From: Cochliopodium minus
Lineage: Eukaryota; Discosea; Himatismenida; Cochliopodiidae
NCBI GenBank assembly: GCA_024220525.1
Contig: JAMYWO010000281.1
Location: 1 to 12,861, forward strand
Reading direction: 5' to 3'
DNA length: 12,861 bases
In this document: positions 1-9,000 of the stretch, in pieces
Position numbering within the stretch: the stretch's first letter is position 1
How the letters are laid out: each line of letters starts with the position of its first letter
Position numbers and translations under genes: made by a program
The notes under the pieces: generated by a model
Databases searched by the model: none
The model's input: only the letters and a program-made list of their open reading frames with translations
What the model was told of the DNA's origin: nothing

Positions 1-1542
1 AGTAAAAAAGGAATGATATTCTACATTCCAAAGAATTCCATTATCATGATCTTCAAAAACTTTTTCTATACAATCCAATAAAGATTGGTGGAATCTGAAT
101 TTATTTTTTAGTAGAAGCAAAGGAGTATTTTCGTTCTTATTTTGAAGATAAAAATTGGCGCCATGTAACAAAGAAAAAATCAGAAATTGTGTTAAATTGT
201 CTCCGAGATCAGTATTATCAAAGTAATTTTGGATGAAACTATATAGTAAAGTATTCCCATCCCCATCTTGTTCATTCAAATCAAAAGAGTGTTTTCCAAG
301 TAAATATTTAAACATACCAAAATTGGGGTTGATTTCACAAAAAATATAAAAAAGAGAATTCCCCTCAGGATCGATCCATTTCAAATCAAAATTTTTGTGA
401 TCAACCAAATACTCGATAACTTGGATCGAATGACTATTTTCAAAAACAACGTGAGAGAAATACATGTTGCTGTTCTGTCTTATAGTATCTTTAACATTGA
501 AATCGAAATCATCTTTATCCAACAAATATTTGACAATGTCGACATTCTTTTTGTACAAACAACACAAAAGAGAGAGTTTTCTTTCTTCTTCATTTTTAAA
601 GGAGGTGTTTTGGAGAAGGAAATCTAAAAGTTCAAAGTCATCGCTTTCAAGAATACTTGTTAGGAAAGGAAAGTTTCCATACAGATCTTTTTCATTCGCA
701 TCTGCCTTTTGTTCTACAAGGTATTTTATACATTCGAAACTTTTCTTATTACTACAAGCAACTAAAAGAGGAGTTTCTTCATCTACATTTTTGTTATTTA
801 AATCACTTTTCTTTTCAACCAAATATTTCAAAATTTCCATATTTTCTTCATCGACATCTCTGAAATAGGTCTGCAAAACTCCGTTCTGTTTTTCTTTGGT
901 GCTCAAATCACATTTCAATTCTTCAATAAAATACTTTATAATATCCACATTTTTGTTTCGTAGAGATATTAAAAATGGCGTGAGATTCTCATCATTTTCC
1001 AAATTGAAATCCATGTGCTTTTCGTTTATCAAATATTTAATAACTTGCAAATTTTGATTGTATTCACATGCATAATGTAATATTGTATTCCCATCATTTC
1101 CCCTAATACTTTGATCAAATTCAAATTCTTTCAACAATTCCATCGGATATTCTCCATCGATTTGAAATGCATAATGAAATGGTGTTTTATCCAGATAATC
1201 GAAAATATTTGTGTTACATTTATATTCTATCAGAAATCTTATCTTTTCTATTTCAAACTTTTTTTCAATCATGAATGCTTTATGAAGAAATGTTCTTCCA
1301 ACATTATCATTTTGTTTTTCTTTGAAAATTATATCAAAAAATCAATTGAATCAACAAATACTGATTTATTTCAGTGATTATATTACATACAGGAAATTAT
1401 TTTGATTACCCATAAAGGAAGACAAATCTCTTTTCTCTAAAGCTTCTATCAATTCTTTTTTCTCCCCAAAAAATGATTTTCTATCAAACAAATTTTCTTG
1501 TAATTCAAGAAGGAATTCTAATTTATCAAAACCTTCTTTCAT
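1..1542 (-). CDS. Ankyrin-repeat protein, C-terminus beyond left edge
   Basis: Two exons, 1410-1542 and 1-1319, join across a 90-nt GT-AG intron (1320-1409, phase 1). They give 484 residues that stay open to the window edge. The ATG at 1542 is the first after an in-frame stop. After a helical N-terminus of about 45 residues come roughly 11-12 degenerate ankyrin repeats. Their turn/helix starts read GRTFLHKA (52-59), KTPFHYA (89-95), GNTILHYAC (121-129), NLTPFLIS (156-163), ETPLLVA (226-232) and GNTLLY (399-404). Each is followed by an I-x-K-Y-L-hydrophobic second helix. Ankyrin stacks bind protein partners; no enzymatic domain is visible, but one could lie past the left edge. The intron is needed because exon 1 otherwise meets a stop near 1380. 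The splice site was chosen by frame; the repeat identification is secure. Confidence 0.88.
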
Positions 1543-1769
1543 TCTATCGATACTATTTTTTTTTTGATTATTTTGAAAAATTAAAACAGGAAATTTTCAG
1601 CAAAATTAAGAAACTTTTTGATCAAAACCTTTCAATTTGAACATCATCTATACAATAAAATTTTAAATTTTTTTTTTTTTTTCAGTGAAATATATTTTAT
1701 AACTAGATGAATCAAAAGTATTATCTTGTTGTTGTATGTAAAGAAAGTTGTTAAAACAAAGTGATTTGA
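1543..1769. promoter_or_regulatory. Divergent intergenic/promoter region
   Basis: This short AT-rich spacer separates the minus-strand ankyrin gene from the plus-strand small membrane-protein gene, so it must carry both 5' regions. It holds long T tracts near 1556-1565 and 1667-1683. The second ends in TTTCAG and could be a 5'-UTR splice acceptor for the plus-strand gene. I see no clear TATA box. Confidence 0.4.
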
Positions 1770-2093
1770 ATGAAATTAAATAAAATAAAAATGGACAAAA
1801 ATACAGTTGGATGGGATATTCAGTTTAAAAAAAAGAGCTTCTATCTTTCTAAATCAAAATTGAACATAGCAGCATCGGTATTATCAATCCCATATCTCTA
1901 TCATTTGTATGTGGTAGCTTCGAATGCTATAAAACTAAAAAAAGAAACAGGAAAGTTCAAATTGGAGTCACATGATATAATAAGACTGGGAATGGTAGAT
2001 GGAGGATTGACTATGGTGGGATTATCTCTTTATTATATGGCTCATCAAGGAAAATTTAATGTAATTCCAAGATTAGCGATCAAGGTTGTTTAA
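1770..2093 (+). CDS. Small hypothetical protein with two putative membrane helices
   Basis: This single-exon ORF of 107 codons is bounded upstream by an in-frame TGA at 1767. A second in-frame ATG at 1791 sits in a better context (AAAA before it, G after it) and may be the true start, giving 100 residues. Two hydrophobic segments can be seen: about residues 32-54 (around SVLSIPYLYHLYVVASNA) and about 79-96 (around GLTMVGLSLYYMA). A basic loop containing KLKKETGK separates them. Both ends are basic. The pattern fits a small hairpin protein of an organelle or endomembrane, but I do not recognise the family. It is divergent from the ankyrin gene and convergent with the NC2-alpha gene. Confidence 0.6.
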   Translation: MKLNKIKMDKNTVGWDIQFKKKSFYLSKSKLNIAASVLSIPYLYHLYVVASNAIKLKKETGKFKLESHDIIRLGMVDGGLTMVGLSLYYMAHQGKFNVIPRLAIKVV

Positions 2094-2392
2094 TCTATTG
2101 AATATAAAAAGAAAGGATTTTTGATTAAATCGTTATTTAAAAAGTTCAATTTTAAATTTCTTTGTGATATAAAATTATTTTTTTGTATTGAATTGAATAC
2201 TTTATTTCCATTTTTATAATCATTATTAACAATTGGATTTTTGAATGATTAAATTTTTTTTTTCAATAATATGCAAAATATTAAGAAATAGGAGAAAATG
2301 AGATTATAATACAATTTAATCAGGCTTGATAATTGATCAATTACAAATAAATATTCTTCATTTTTTTTCATTTCTCAAAATAATAATTCCAT

Positions 2393-2811
2393 CTATCTTT
2401 CTGAAACATCTTCAACTACCTCTTCCAAAAAATCAAAGATTTCATGTTTCTTTATGCAATTTTTTCTTCATCAATATGAAGAAAAATTAACAATTAATTT
2501 TATAATAAATAATATTCTCAAGAAAAATTTTTATTTACAAGTCCAATGGAGTAATAGTATTATGTCCATCCTCTTTTGCCAATTCTGCAGTTTTCATGAT
2601 CAAATCTTGAAGAAAATTTTCAACAGAAGAGCTTATCAAAATAGGAACAACAGCTATAAGATGAATAAAATGGATGATTATAAAATTTTTGATATCTTTT
2701 CAAAAATACTTTATATTTATTAATATTACCTGCAATCTTTCCCACCTGTTCATCCAATTGCATAATCTTCTTTATTCTATTTGCAGGGAATTTTGACCTA
2801 TTTTTCTTCAT
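2393..2811 (-). CDS. DRAP1: NC2-alpha (DRAP1/Bur6-type) histone-fold transcription co-repressor
   Basis: Three exons, 2730-2811, 2539-2653 and 2393-2465, join across introns of 76 and 73 nt with GTAATA and GTAAAT donors. They give an 89-residue protein ending in TAG. The signature is RSKFPANRIKKIMQLDEQVG (residues 5-24), the hallmark N-terminus of NC2-alpha. It continues into the histone-fold alpha-2 helix (VPILISSSVENFLQDLI) and into LDLKNCIKKHEIFDFL, which parallels LKQCIELEQQFDFL in animal DRAP1. NC2-alpha pairs with NC2-beta (Dr1), and the dimer clamps TBP on promoter DNA to block TFIIA/TFIIB entry. NC2-beta is not in this window. The protein is little more than the histone fold; animal DRAP1 and yeast Bur6 carry longer C-terminal tails. 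CHRAC/Pol-epsilon or NF-YC type subunits are less likely because of the FPxxRIKKIMQ-DE motif. Confidence 0.92.
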
Positions 2812-3127
2812 TTTTTTTATTATTTTTCATGTCAACAAAACTATCAAAGAAACAAAAAACATACCTAAGTTGAGAAAAAACTATAATCTTTGATATTTGA
2901 TGGAATTTTATTTTCAATTAGTTTAAACGATATTTATTTATAAAAAATAAAATAAAAAAATTGAATTTTTTTTTTTAATATGAAATATCAACAGATTGAA
3001 ACAAAATTTTTTAAAGATGTTTTTCTTTTAATATAAAGAGTAAATTATTCCTTTTCCAATCCTTTATATAACCCAAATACATTGAAAGAAAAAAAAATCG
3101 TTTGTAATGTTAGTGAAGTAAGAAAGA
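2812..3127. other. AT-rich spacer, upstream of the NC2-alpha gene and downstream of the secreted-protein gene
   Basis: No ORF of coding character remains here once the last exon of the secreted-protein gene (3128-3153) is recognised. The left part should hold the NC2-alpha promoter and the right part the 3' UTR of the next gene. A TATATAA motif occurs near 3066 on the plus strand, but no plus-strand gene follows it. I see no tRNA-like or snRNA-like fold. Confidence 0.4.
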
Positions 3128-4353
3128 TTATCTGGTGTATACATAAGGATAGCCTAAATGTTTCAAGAGAAAAAAAAACAATTAAAATTTATTCAAAAGA
3201 AATTTCATAATCAAAAATATTATTAAATGAAATAAAAATTTTTTTTTTTGAAGGATATATTTGTAAATTTGGATAAAAGCTTATTTGATTTTTTTTTTTT
3301 ACCATAATCATCATAATATACATCTCCATCTTGATAACTGCTTTGTGGAGAATAATCTTGATCATAACCTCTATCATATTGATTGAATCCTTCATCTTGT
3401 TGATTATAACCTTGATCATAAGGATCGAATCCTCGATCATAATCGTAACCATCTTGATCATAACCATTATCAAATGAACGATCTTGGGAATATCCATATT
3501 GTTGATCAAATCCTCTATCATATCCGTCATCCTGCTGTTGATCATAAGCATCCTGTTGATCATACCCTCTATCATTATCATATCCACCCTGTTGCTCCAC
3601 GCCAGCCTGATCATATCCCTGCTGATAACCCTCCTGAAAAGCCCTCTCAATGCCTCTCTCATTCTTCCTGGAAGATCTTTCATCACGTCTCTTTGCAGGA
3701 CAAATACACTTCTCCTTTTTGCTTTTCTTAGTTGTCTTCTTGGTTGTTTTCTTTTTAGTTACTTTCTTTGAATTTTTCCTTTTTCCGTTCTTTTTGGACG
3801 ATTTCTTTTTATGGAACAATCCCTTCAACTTCTTAGAGAGTTTCTTTCCCTTCTTGAAGATGCTGCTGAATTTATCATAGGCATTCTGTACCCCTGCTCT
3901 TATTGGTCTCCCATTCTTCTTGGTTCCCCTAATCTTGTTTACCAATGTTTGTTGTAATTCTTCGGATGCATCCAATTGATGCTTCAGCTCATCCAATTCC
4001 TGCAATGTCGCCTTCAATTCTTTGATTTCGCTCAATCTATCTTTCAATCTCCTTCTATATCTCTGCAATGCATTCCCTCCTATTCTTTTCTTCTTATTAT
4101 TATCTCCATCTCCATCTCCATCTTGATCTCTTCCTGTATCCTCCTCATCCTTTATTTTTATTTTCTTCTCAGATTTTTTTGTTGTCTTTTTCTTCTTTGT
4201 TTCAGATTTCAAATTTTTGAGCTGTTTTTTATATTGTTCCTCATATTTGTTATCACCATCATCATCACTGTCATCGTCATCTTCAGCTTTGGCGGTATAT
4301 GCAAATATGAATAGTATCAAGAACAATAACAATATCAGATATTTGCCCTTCAT
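3128..4353 (-). CDS. Secreted Lys-rich, Tyr/Asp/Gln-repeat protein
   Basis: Exon 1 is 3303-4353 and a proposed 26-nt exon 2 is 3128-3153, separated by a 149-nt intron (GTAAAA...CATTTAG with a T-rich tract). The product is 358 residues. In order it has a signal peptide (1-23; LILLLFLILFIF core, cleavage after AKA), an acidic run (24-35) and a Lys-rich segment (36-75). A probable coiled coil follows at about 97-140, then a strongly basic block (165-215), a CICP motif (216-219) and a low-complexity tail (238-350) with YDQ, GYD and RGFD units. If the intron is retained, the ORF instead adds a Lys-rich end and stops at 3223 (376 residues). The spliced form is preferred because it continues the tail as DDYGYPYVYTR. 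The family is unknown. Opposite charge blocks plus a Tyr-rich tail suggest an extracellular matrix, cyst-wall or adhesive protein, which is inference. Confidence 0.82.
3304..3636 (-). repeat. Degenerate Tyr-Asp-Gln/Gly coding repeats
   Basis: Residues 240-350 of the secreted protein are built from short imperfect units such as GYDQ, RGYDQQ, RGFD and NQYDRGYDQ. On the plus strand they appear as recurring TTGATCATA, TCATAACC and CCTCTATCATA words. Units vary in length and order, so this is an old, drifted repeat rather than a fresh tandem expansion. Confidence 0.75.
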
Positions 4354-5110
4354 TATTATTCACCTATTCTTTTCAAATTTTTTTTTTATTTATATTTTTT
4401 ATAAATTTTAAAATTCATTTATTTATTTTGTTTTGTTTTAATTTTCTCGAATACACTCCACAGAACAAATCAATTCATCTGATTTCATAGTTTACCTTTT
4501 TGACCTTTAAATAAATTAATTTTCTTTTTTTCCCACTTGCCTCTAAATTTCTTTCATTTAAAGTTAATTTTGGATTAAATTACTATTTTTATTTAACTAA
4601 CAGTGAAAAAAAAATTTTATAAAATAAAAATAAGTTCTCCCAATTTAGTTAACACATTAAAACATTTTTTTAACTGCACTCATTTGGTAATACAAATAAA
4701 AATTTAAAATAACAAAAAAAAAAATTAAAATTGAATTTGTTGAAATAATTAACCATTACATTTGAAAACGTGATTAGAAATAATCACTCAAAATCTGACA
4801 ATCATGATTAATTATATGAATCTGGAACGAAGATTTTTAGATTTTTAAATTTGTTAAGAGGATATTAATATCATTTTTGGCGGATATAAATATTTTTGAT
4901 ATATTGTGAAATGGTGGACATAATTTAATTTGGGAAAATGATACAAAAACATTTTGTCATTGGATAAATATGAATAATGGAATAATGGGTGGAAATATTT
5001 TTTATTAAAAATTAAGTTTTTTTTGTCTGCTCATTCCATTGTGTTTGAATAATTCGTTAATATTTTTTGAATAATTTTGATAGATTGAGGTTATTATGGA
5101 CAAATTTTTT
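4354..5110. other. Long AT-rich spacer with no recognised gene
   Basis: This stretch lies upstream of the secreted-protein gene, so its left end should be that gene's promoter. Both strands are broken by stops. The longest open stretch is about 58 codons on the minus strand near 4865-5040, with no early ATG and no recognisable motif. One perfect small hairpin sits at 4770-4787. Confidence 0.4.
4770..4787. repeat. Perfect 7-bp inverted repeat with GAAA loop
   Basis: GTGATTA and TAATCAC flank a GAAA tetraloop of the GNRA class when read on the plus strand. It stands in otherwise featureless spacer. A 7-bp match can arise by chance in this much AT-rich DNA. Confidence 0.4.
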
Positions 5111-5425
5111 TCAAACATATAAATGATCTTTTATAGTTTGATAGATCAAAGAAAGGATAGATTTTCTATTCAATTCTAAAAACATCATGTCATTTCTATA
5201 TCCTCTCATTACTTCGTTATCTCTATACATTATCTCCAAAAATCTTGGAGTATTCTTCTTTTCTAAGACTCTTAGATATTTTTTAAAGCATTTTATATTT
5301 TTGAAGCTAGGTGTTCTGATTGAATAAAAATACATGTAATGTACTCTAATCTTATATCCATCCAAATCATCCATACATTCCAAATTTTTATCAAGAATAG
5401 AAAGTAATTGAATTAGATTTTGCAT
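5111..5425 (-). CDS. Hypothetical protein, 104 residues
   Basis: This single ORF has an A-rich start context (CCAAAAAATG) and ends in TGA. Its base composition is richer than the flanking spacers, which supports it as coding. It is predicted mainly helical and moderately basic, with a Tyr/Arg-rich middle (KIRVHYMYFYSIRT, residues 25-38) and RFLEIMYRDNEVMRGYRND near residues 61-79. There is no signal peptide and no convincing membrane helix. I do not recognise a family. It is isolated between two long spacers on the same strand as its neighbours. Unrecognised extra exons on either side are possible, since neighbouring genes are intron-rich. Confidence 0.55.
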   Translation of the reverse strand: MQNLIQLLSILDKNLECMDDLDGYKIRVHYMYFYSIRTPSFKNIKCFKKYLRVLEKKNTPRFLEIMYRDNEVMRGYRNDMMFLELNRKSILSLIYQTIKDHLYV

Positions 5426-6071
5426 TTTTTGGAGAGTTTAAGAGTTTTTTTTTTAAAATTTGAGTTTTTTTTTTTTTTATTTAATTCCCACCCTAAAAAT
5501 TTTAATCTTCTTTAAAATAAAAAAAAGGAAATCTTTTTCAAAACATAAGAATTTTATTTTATTATATATATTTTTGACAAAAAGTCTTAAAATTTCTATT
5601 TTTTTTTATAATTTTCTGTGAAAATAATATCAATTTGAAATAATTAGTGGATCCCAAAGATCAAAGGTATTTGTTTTCAATAAAATTATTCATTTTCAAA
5701 GACAATTAATTACCAACCTTTTTTTCTGAGTGAGCGGAAAATTGATTTCATTTAATTCAAGATTTTGTTTGATGAGATTTATATTTTTTTTCAAAACAAG
5801 TCTATTTTTAGAAATTATGTTATGGAAAAAAAATTTGCATAATTATGCGAATCACCATACACTGTATGTAATATCAATTGTAAATTAGAAGTTATATCTC
5901 CAATATAGAGATGAATGATTTTTTTTATCGTGTTAAAAATATGTGTCTGAAGGTACAGACACATATCAAAAAAGAAAAAAAAATTTCCCCTTATGTATGT
6001 TATGGTTGATTTTTTTTTAGAGTACTTAATTAATAAAAAATTAATAAAATAATAAAAATAAAAAAATTAAT
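5426..6071. other. AT-rich spacer downstream of kinase-fusion gene A
   Basis: This spacer holds the 3' region of gene A on its right and the 5' region of the 104-codon gene on its left. The minus strand is open for about 45 codons at roughly 5703-5840, without an ATG at its head, and I could not attach it to any gene. A 12-nt palindrome, GCATAATTATGC, lies at 5837-5848, and a strong hairpin at 5939-5966. Confidence 0.4.
5939..5966 (-). repeat. Perfect 11-bp hairpin 3' of gene A
   Basis: ATATGTGTCTG and CAGACACATAT form a perfect 11-bp inverted repeat around a 6-nt loop. It lies about 105 bp past the stop codon of gene A. The stem includes a mixed-composition core (GTGTCTG), unlike the surrounding A/T runs, so chance is less likely than for a pure AT repeat. 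It could be a 3'-UTR RNA element or a small mobile-element footprint; neither can be decided here. Confidence 0.55.
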
Positions 6072-9000
6072 TTAATCAGTTAATTTATCCAGGAGATCAA
6101 TTATTTTGATCCAAGTTAAACGTGAACTAGGCTCAACAAGGATACACCCACGTAAAATTTCCAAAAGATTTGAATCCCAATTTAGAGGAAAGGAAGGAAC
6201 AATCCCCTTTGAAATATTTTCGTAGGAAAGTTCTAGTTGGAAGGATTTCTCGTCGAAGCCTCGACTCATAAATTCAAAAACGACAACACCAAAACTCCAC
6301 TGATCAACTTTATTTTTATAGTGACCTGAATATATTTCTCTTTTTTTTTTTATAAAGGGAAAATATAAAAAAAAAAAATAAAAAATCTGGTTTTTTACGG
6401 TGCAATATAAACAGATAATTCTTTGATAGTTTGTGAAATTGAGGCCAATGGTTTACTTTTAAAAAATTTTTTTTTAAAAAATAATTAAAAATAAAAGTTT
6501 AATTTAAATTTTACCAAAGGCCTAAATCAGTGATCAATGCTCTTCCATTCTTAACCAATATGTTGGATGGTTTTATGTCCCTGTGTATCCAATTCTTTCT
6601 AAATAAAATTTTTATTTTTAAAAAAAGTTGAATATATAATTTTAGTTTTTTGGTTTTTTGTATTACGTGTGTATAAATTTGAGTCCTTGTGCAATGTCTT
6701 TTGAAATGGAATAAACAAAACTATTTTCATAATTTTGATTTTTAGAATTTTTGATCAAAATATCTAAACCTAAAAAATTATAAAAAAATGAAACGATAAA
6801 AAAAAAAATAAAAACAATTTTTAACATGACTTTTTAATAGTTTTATTGAAAAATAAAAAAAATTTTAAAAAAATTAATTCAAAAAAATTTTACAAAAATA
6901 ATTTAAAGAATTTTTTTTTACTTGTATCTGCGAGATCATAAACGAAATTCAAAGAGGAGATTTTGTTGTCGATTCTTTTGAAATAACAGCCATGATACTT
7001 GACGATATAGTCACATTTCAAGCTGAGAAGAGCCTCCTCCTCAGATAAAATGTCCCGAACCAAAACTTTGTTGTCTTCTTTGGATTTTGGAATGATCTGC
7101 AAATCAGAAAACTCAACTTGCTTAACAGCAACAGGAGCGGAAATATGGGAATCGAAATTTAAACGACCCACAAAAATGTTAGCGGAGATTTTTTTTTGAT
7201 TGTCATTATTATCGTAGGTGATCATCTCTTGTGTGAGCTTGAAATTCTTGATGTTGATCAAGAAATACTTGTAGATCATCTCGGAGAGGCCATCGTACTC
7301 ATTTTTGAGTAACAAGAAGCTGTTACCAAAGTTTTTGAGCTCCATCTTGTTCTTTTCGAGCATGTCGAGCAGCTCCTTCGTGAAGTTGATCCTCTCCTTC
7401 ACGTGCAAGATGATGTCTTCTTTGTATTTTTTGATTTCTTTGGAGCAGGAGGTGACGAAGAGTTCGACAGTGAAGGAGACCTTGCTGGATTGTTCTCCCC
7501 AGAACTTGTCTAGCCCTTCTTTCTTCCACTTCTTCTCTTGCGTGCGTATAAATTTCATTTCGTTGGAGTTTTTGATTCTTTTAGAAAGTGCACTTACTCC
7601 ATAATATGGCAACGACTATTCATATATTTTTTTTTTTTCAAATAAAATAAATGTTCAAAAACATTAAAAAAATGACTTTAAAATTTTTTTTTTTTTTACT
7701 ATTAATTTTCCTGCTGCGAATAATGGTACCCAAACTGGAGAAGTGATCTTTAAATTCGAAATTAAAATTGTCCTAAATTAAAATATTAAAAATATTTACA
7801 ATCAATCCAACCTAAAATTATTTTTATAAAAAATTAATTAAAATAATAATTTTTTTTTGTAAAAAAGATTACTTTTTCAACAACACCTAATTGAGTTAAA
7901 CTATTGGAATCTTCAACATTGAAAGAATTGAATTTAGGAATATTGACAGTAGTTTCAGTTGTAGGCAACTTAACCTCAACATCCTGGCCATTAATGAGCT
8001 GCTGCTCGAAAGTGTCCAAACAGAACAAAATTTTTCCGAAAACCTCCGACGCCTGGTTCTTAGTCGCACTTTGCTCCTTCTTGAAAATGCTGATCACCTG
8101 TTCATTGGTGGAAATGTAATTGATCAAAGTCTTTCTGATGGTATTCTCCAACCAAGCGTCCAAAACAGTGGAACTGTCCTCTGTCTTAGAAACTTCCATG
8201 TCGGATATTTTGAAAAATATTTTCTCCTTAACTTCCTCCGTGAAGATGATCTGTCTGACTTGCTTCCTGATATCATTGATCTTGATTCGCACAAAGTTAT
8301 CAAACTCCTTGAACTTGTTCTCGCCATCCATCTCAAACTGTTTCATCTCTTGCTTGATGAGATTGAACTGTTCAGTGTTATTTTCTAAGGAATCTTGAGC
8401 TTTGTTGTAAATCATTTTAATGACGCTGTTCGAAAACCTGAGAACTTCTTTCAGAGCAATCCATTGTTTTTGAAGCTTCAACTTGAACGCTCTTTTGAAG
8501 AAAGGAATCAAATTTTCAAGTAGCAAGAGGTAGTCTTTGTTCTCGAGTCCGTTCTTCGCAGCCAAGAAAGCAGCTTTCAGATTCACTTTGACAATGTTGT
8601 TTTCATCAAAGGAAGGTAACAATTGTTTTACTTGAAAGATCATATTTTCGATGAATTCGTTTCCTTTTTGATTAAAAAAAAATAATTTGTTTCAATTTTT
8701 TGTACTAATGTTTTTTATTTTTTTCTCATTAATTTTTTTCTTACCTACTTTTTGATTTTCTATTGCATCCCAATTAGAAACTACAATGAACATTTGGTTG
8801 GCAGAAAAGTTTGGCAATCTCGAAAGTTTTATGAAGAATTCTTTGACAGTGAGGGTGACACCTTGTCTTGCATTGACAATACAGACGATTCCAATCGTTT
8901 TTGGGAGATATTTGAGCACCATTCTGGTGAGATTTTCGTTTTCATTGAGACCTGGAGAATCTATTAGAGTTATTCCGTTCTGCAAAACTTTTGAATCGAA

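Noticed and set aside
464-868. Plus-strand ORF of 134 codons
   Set aside because: It lies antisense to the ankyrin-repeat exon, and its Ser/Leu/Phe-rich composition is the expected mirror of that sequence.
3060-3180. Possible small RNA gene with a TATATAA box near 3066
   Set aside because: The non-AT-run part is better explained by the 26-nt last exon of the secreted-protein gene, and no snRNA or tRNA motif was found.
3189-3686. Minus-strand Met/Ile-rich ORF of 165 codons
   Set aside because: It is an out-of-frame shadow of the repeat tail of the secreted protein; the Met-Ile pattern comes from the repeated GAT/ATG words.
3976-4314. Hydrophobic plus-strand ORF of 112 codons
   Set aside because: Antisense of the Lys/Glu/Asp-rich coding region, which automatically gives Phe/Leu/Ile-rich translation; no independent support.
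4865-5040. Minus-strand open stretch of about 58 codons in the spacer
   Set aside because: It has no ATG at its head, no motif and no convincing splice sites joining it to the 104-codon gene; chance openness cannot be excluded.
5837-5848. GCATAATTATGC palindrome
   Set aside because: A 12-nt AT-rich palindrome is easily expected by chance and has no gene context.
7323-7529. Arg/Gln-rich minus-strand ORF of 68 codons
   Set aside because: It is the +1 frame of gene A exon 6922-7615, whose in-frame product aligns with gene B.
8071-8388. Plus-strand ORFs of 92-105 codons
   Set aside because: Antisense to the helical-trunk exon of gene A; that exon has a matching paralogue in gene B.
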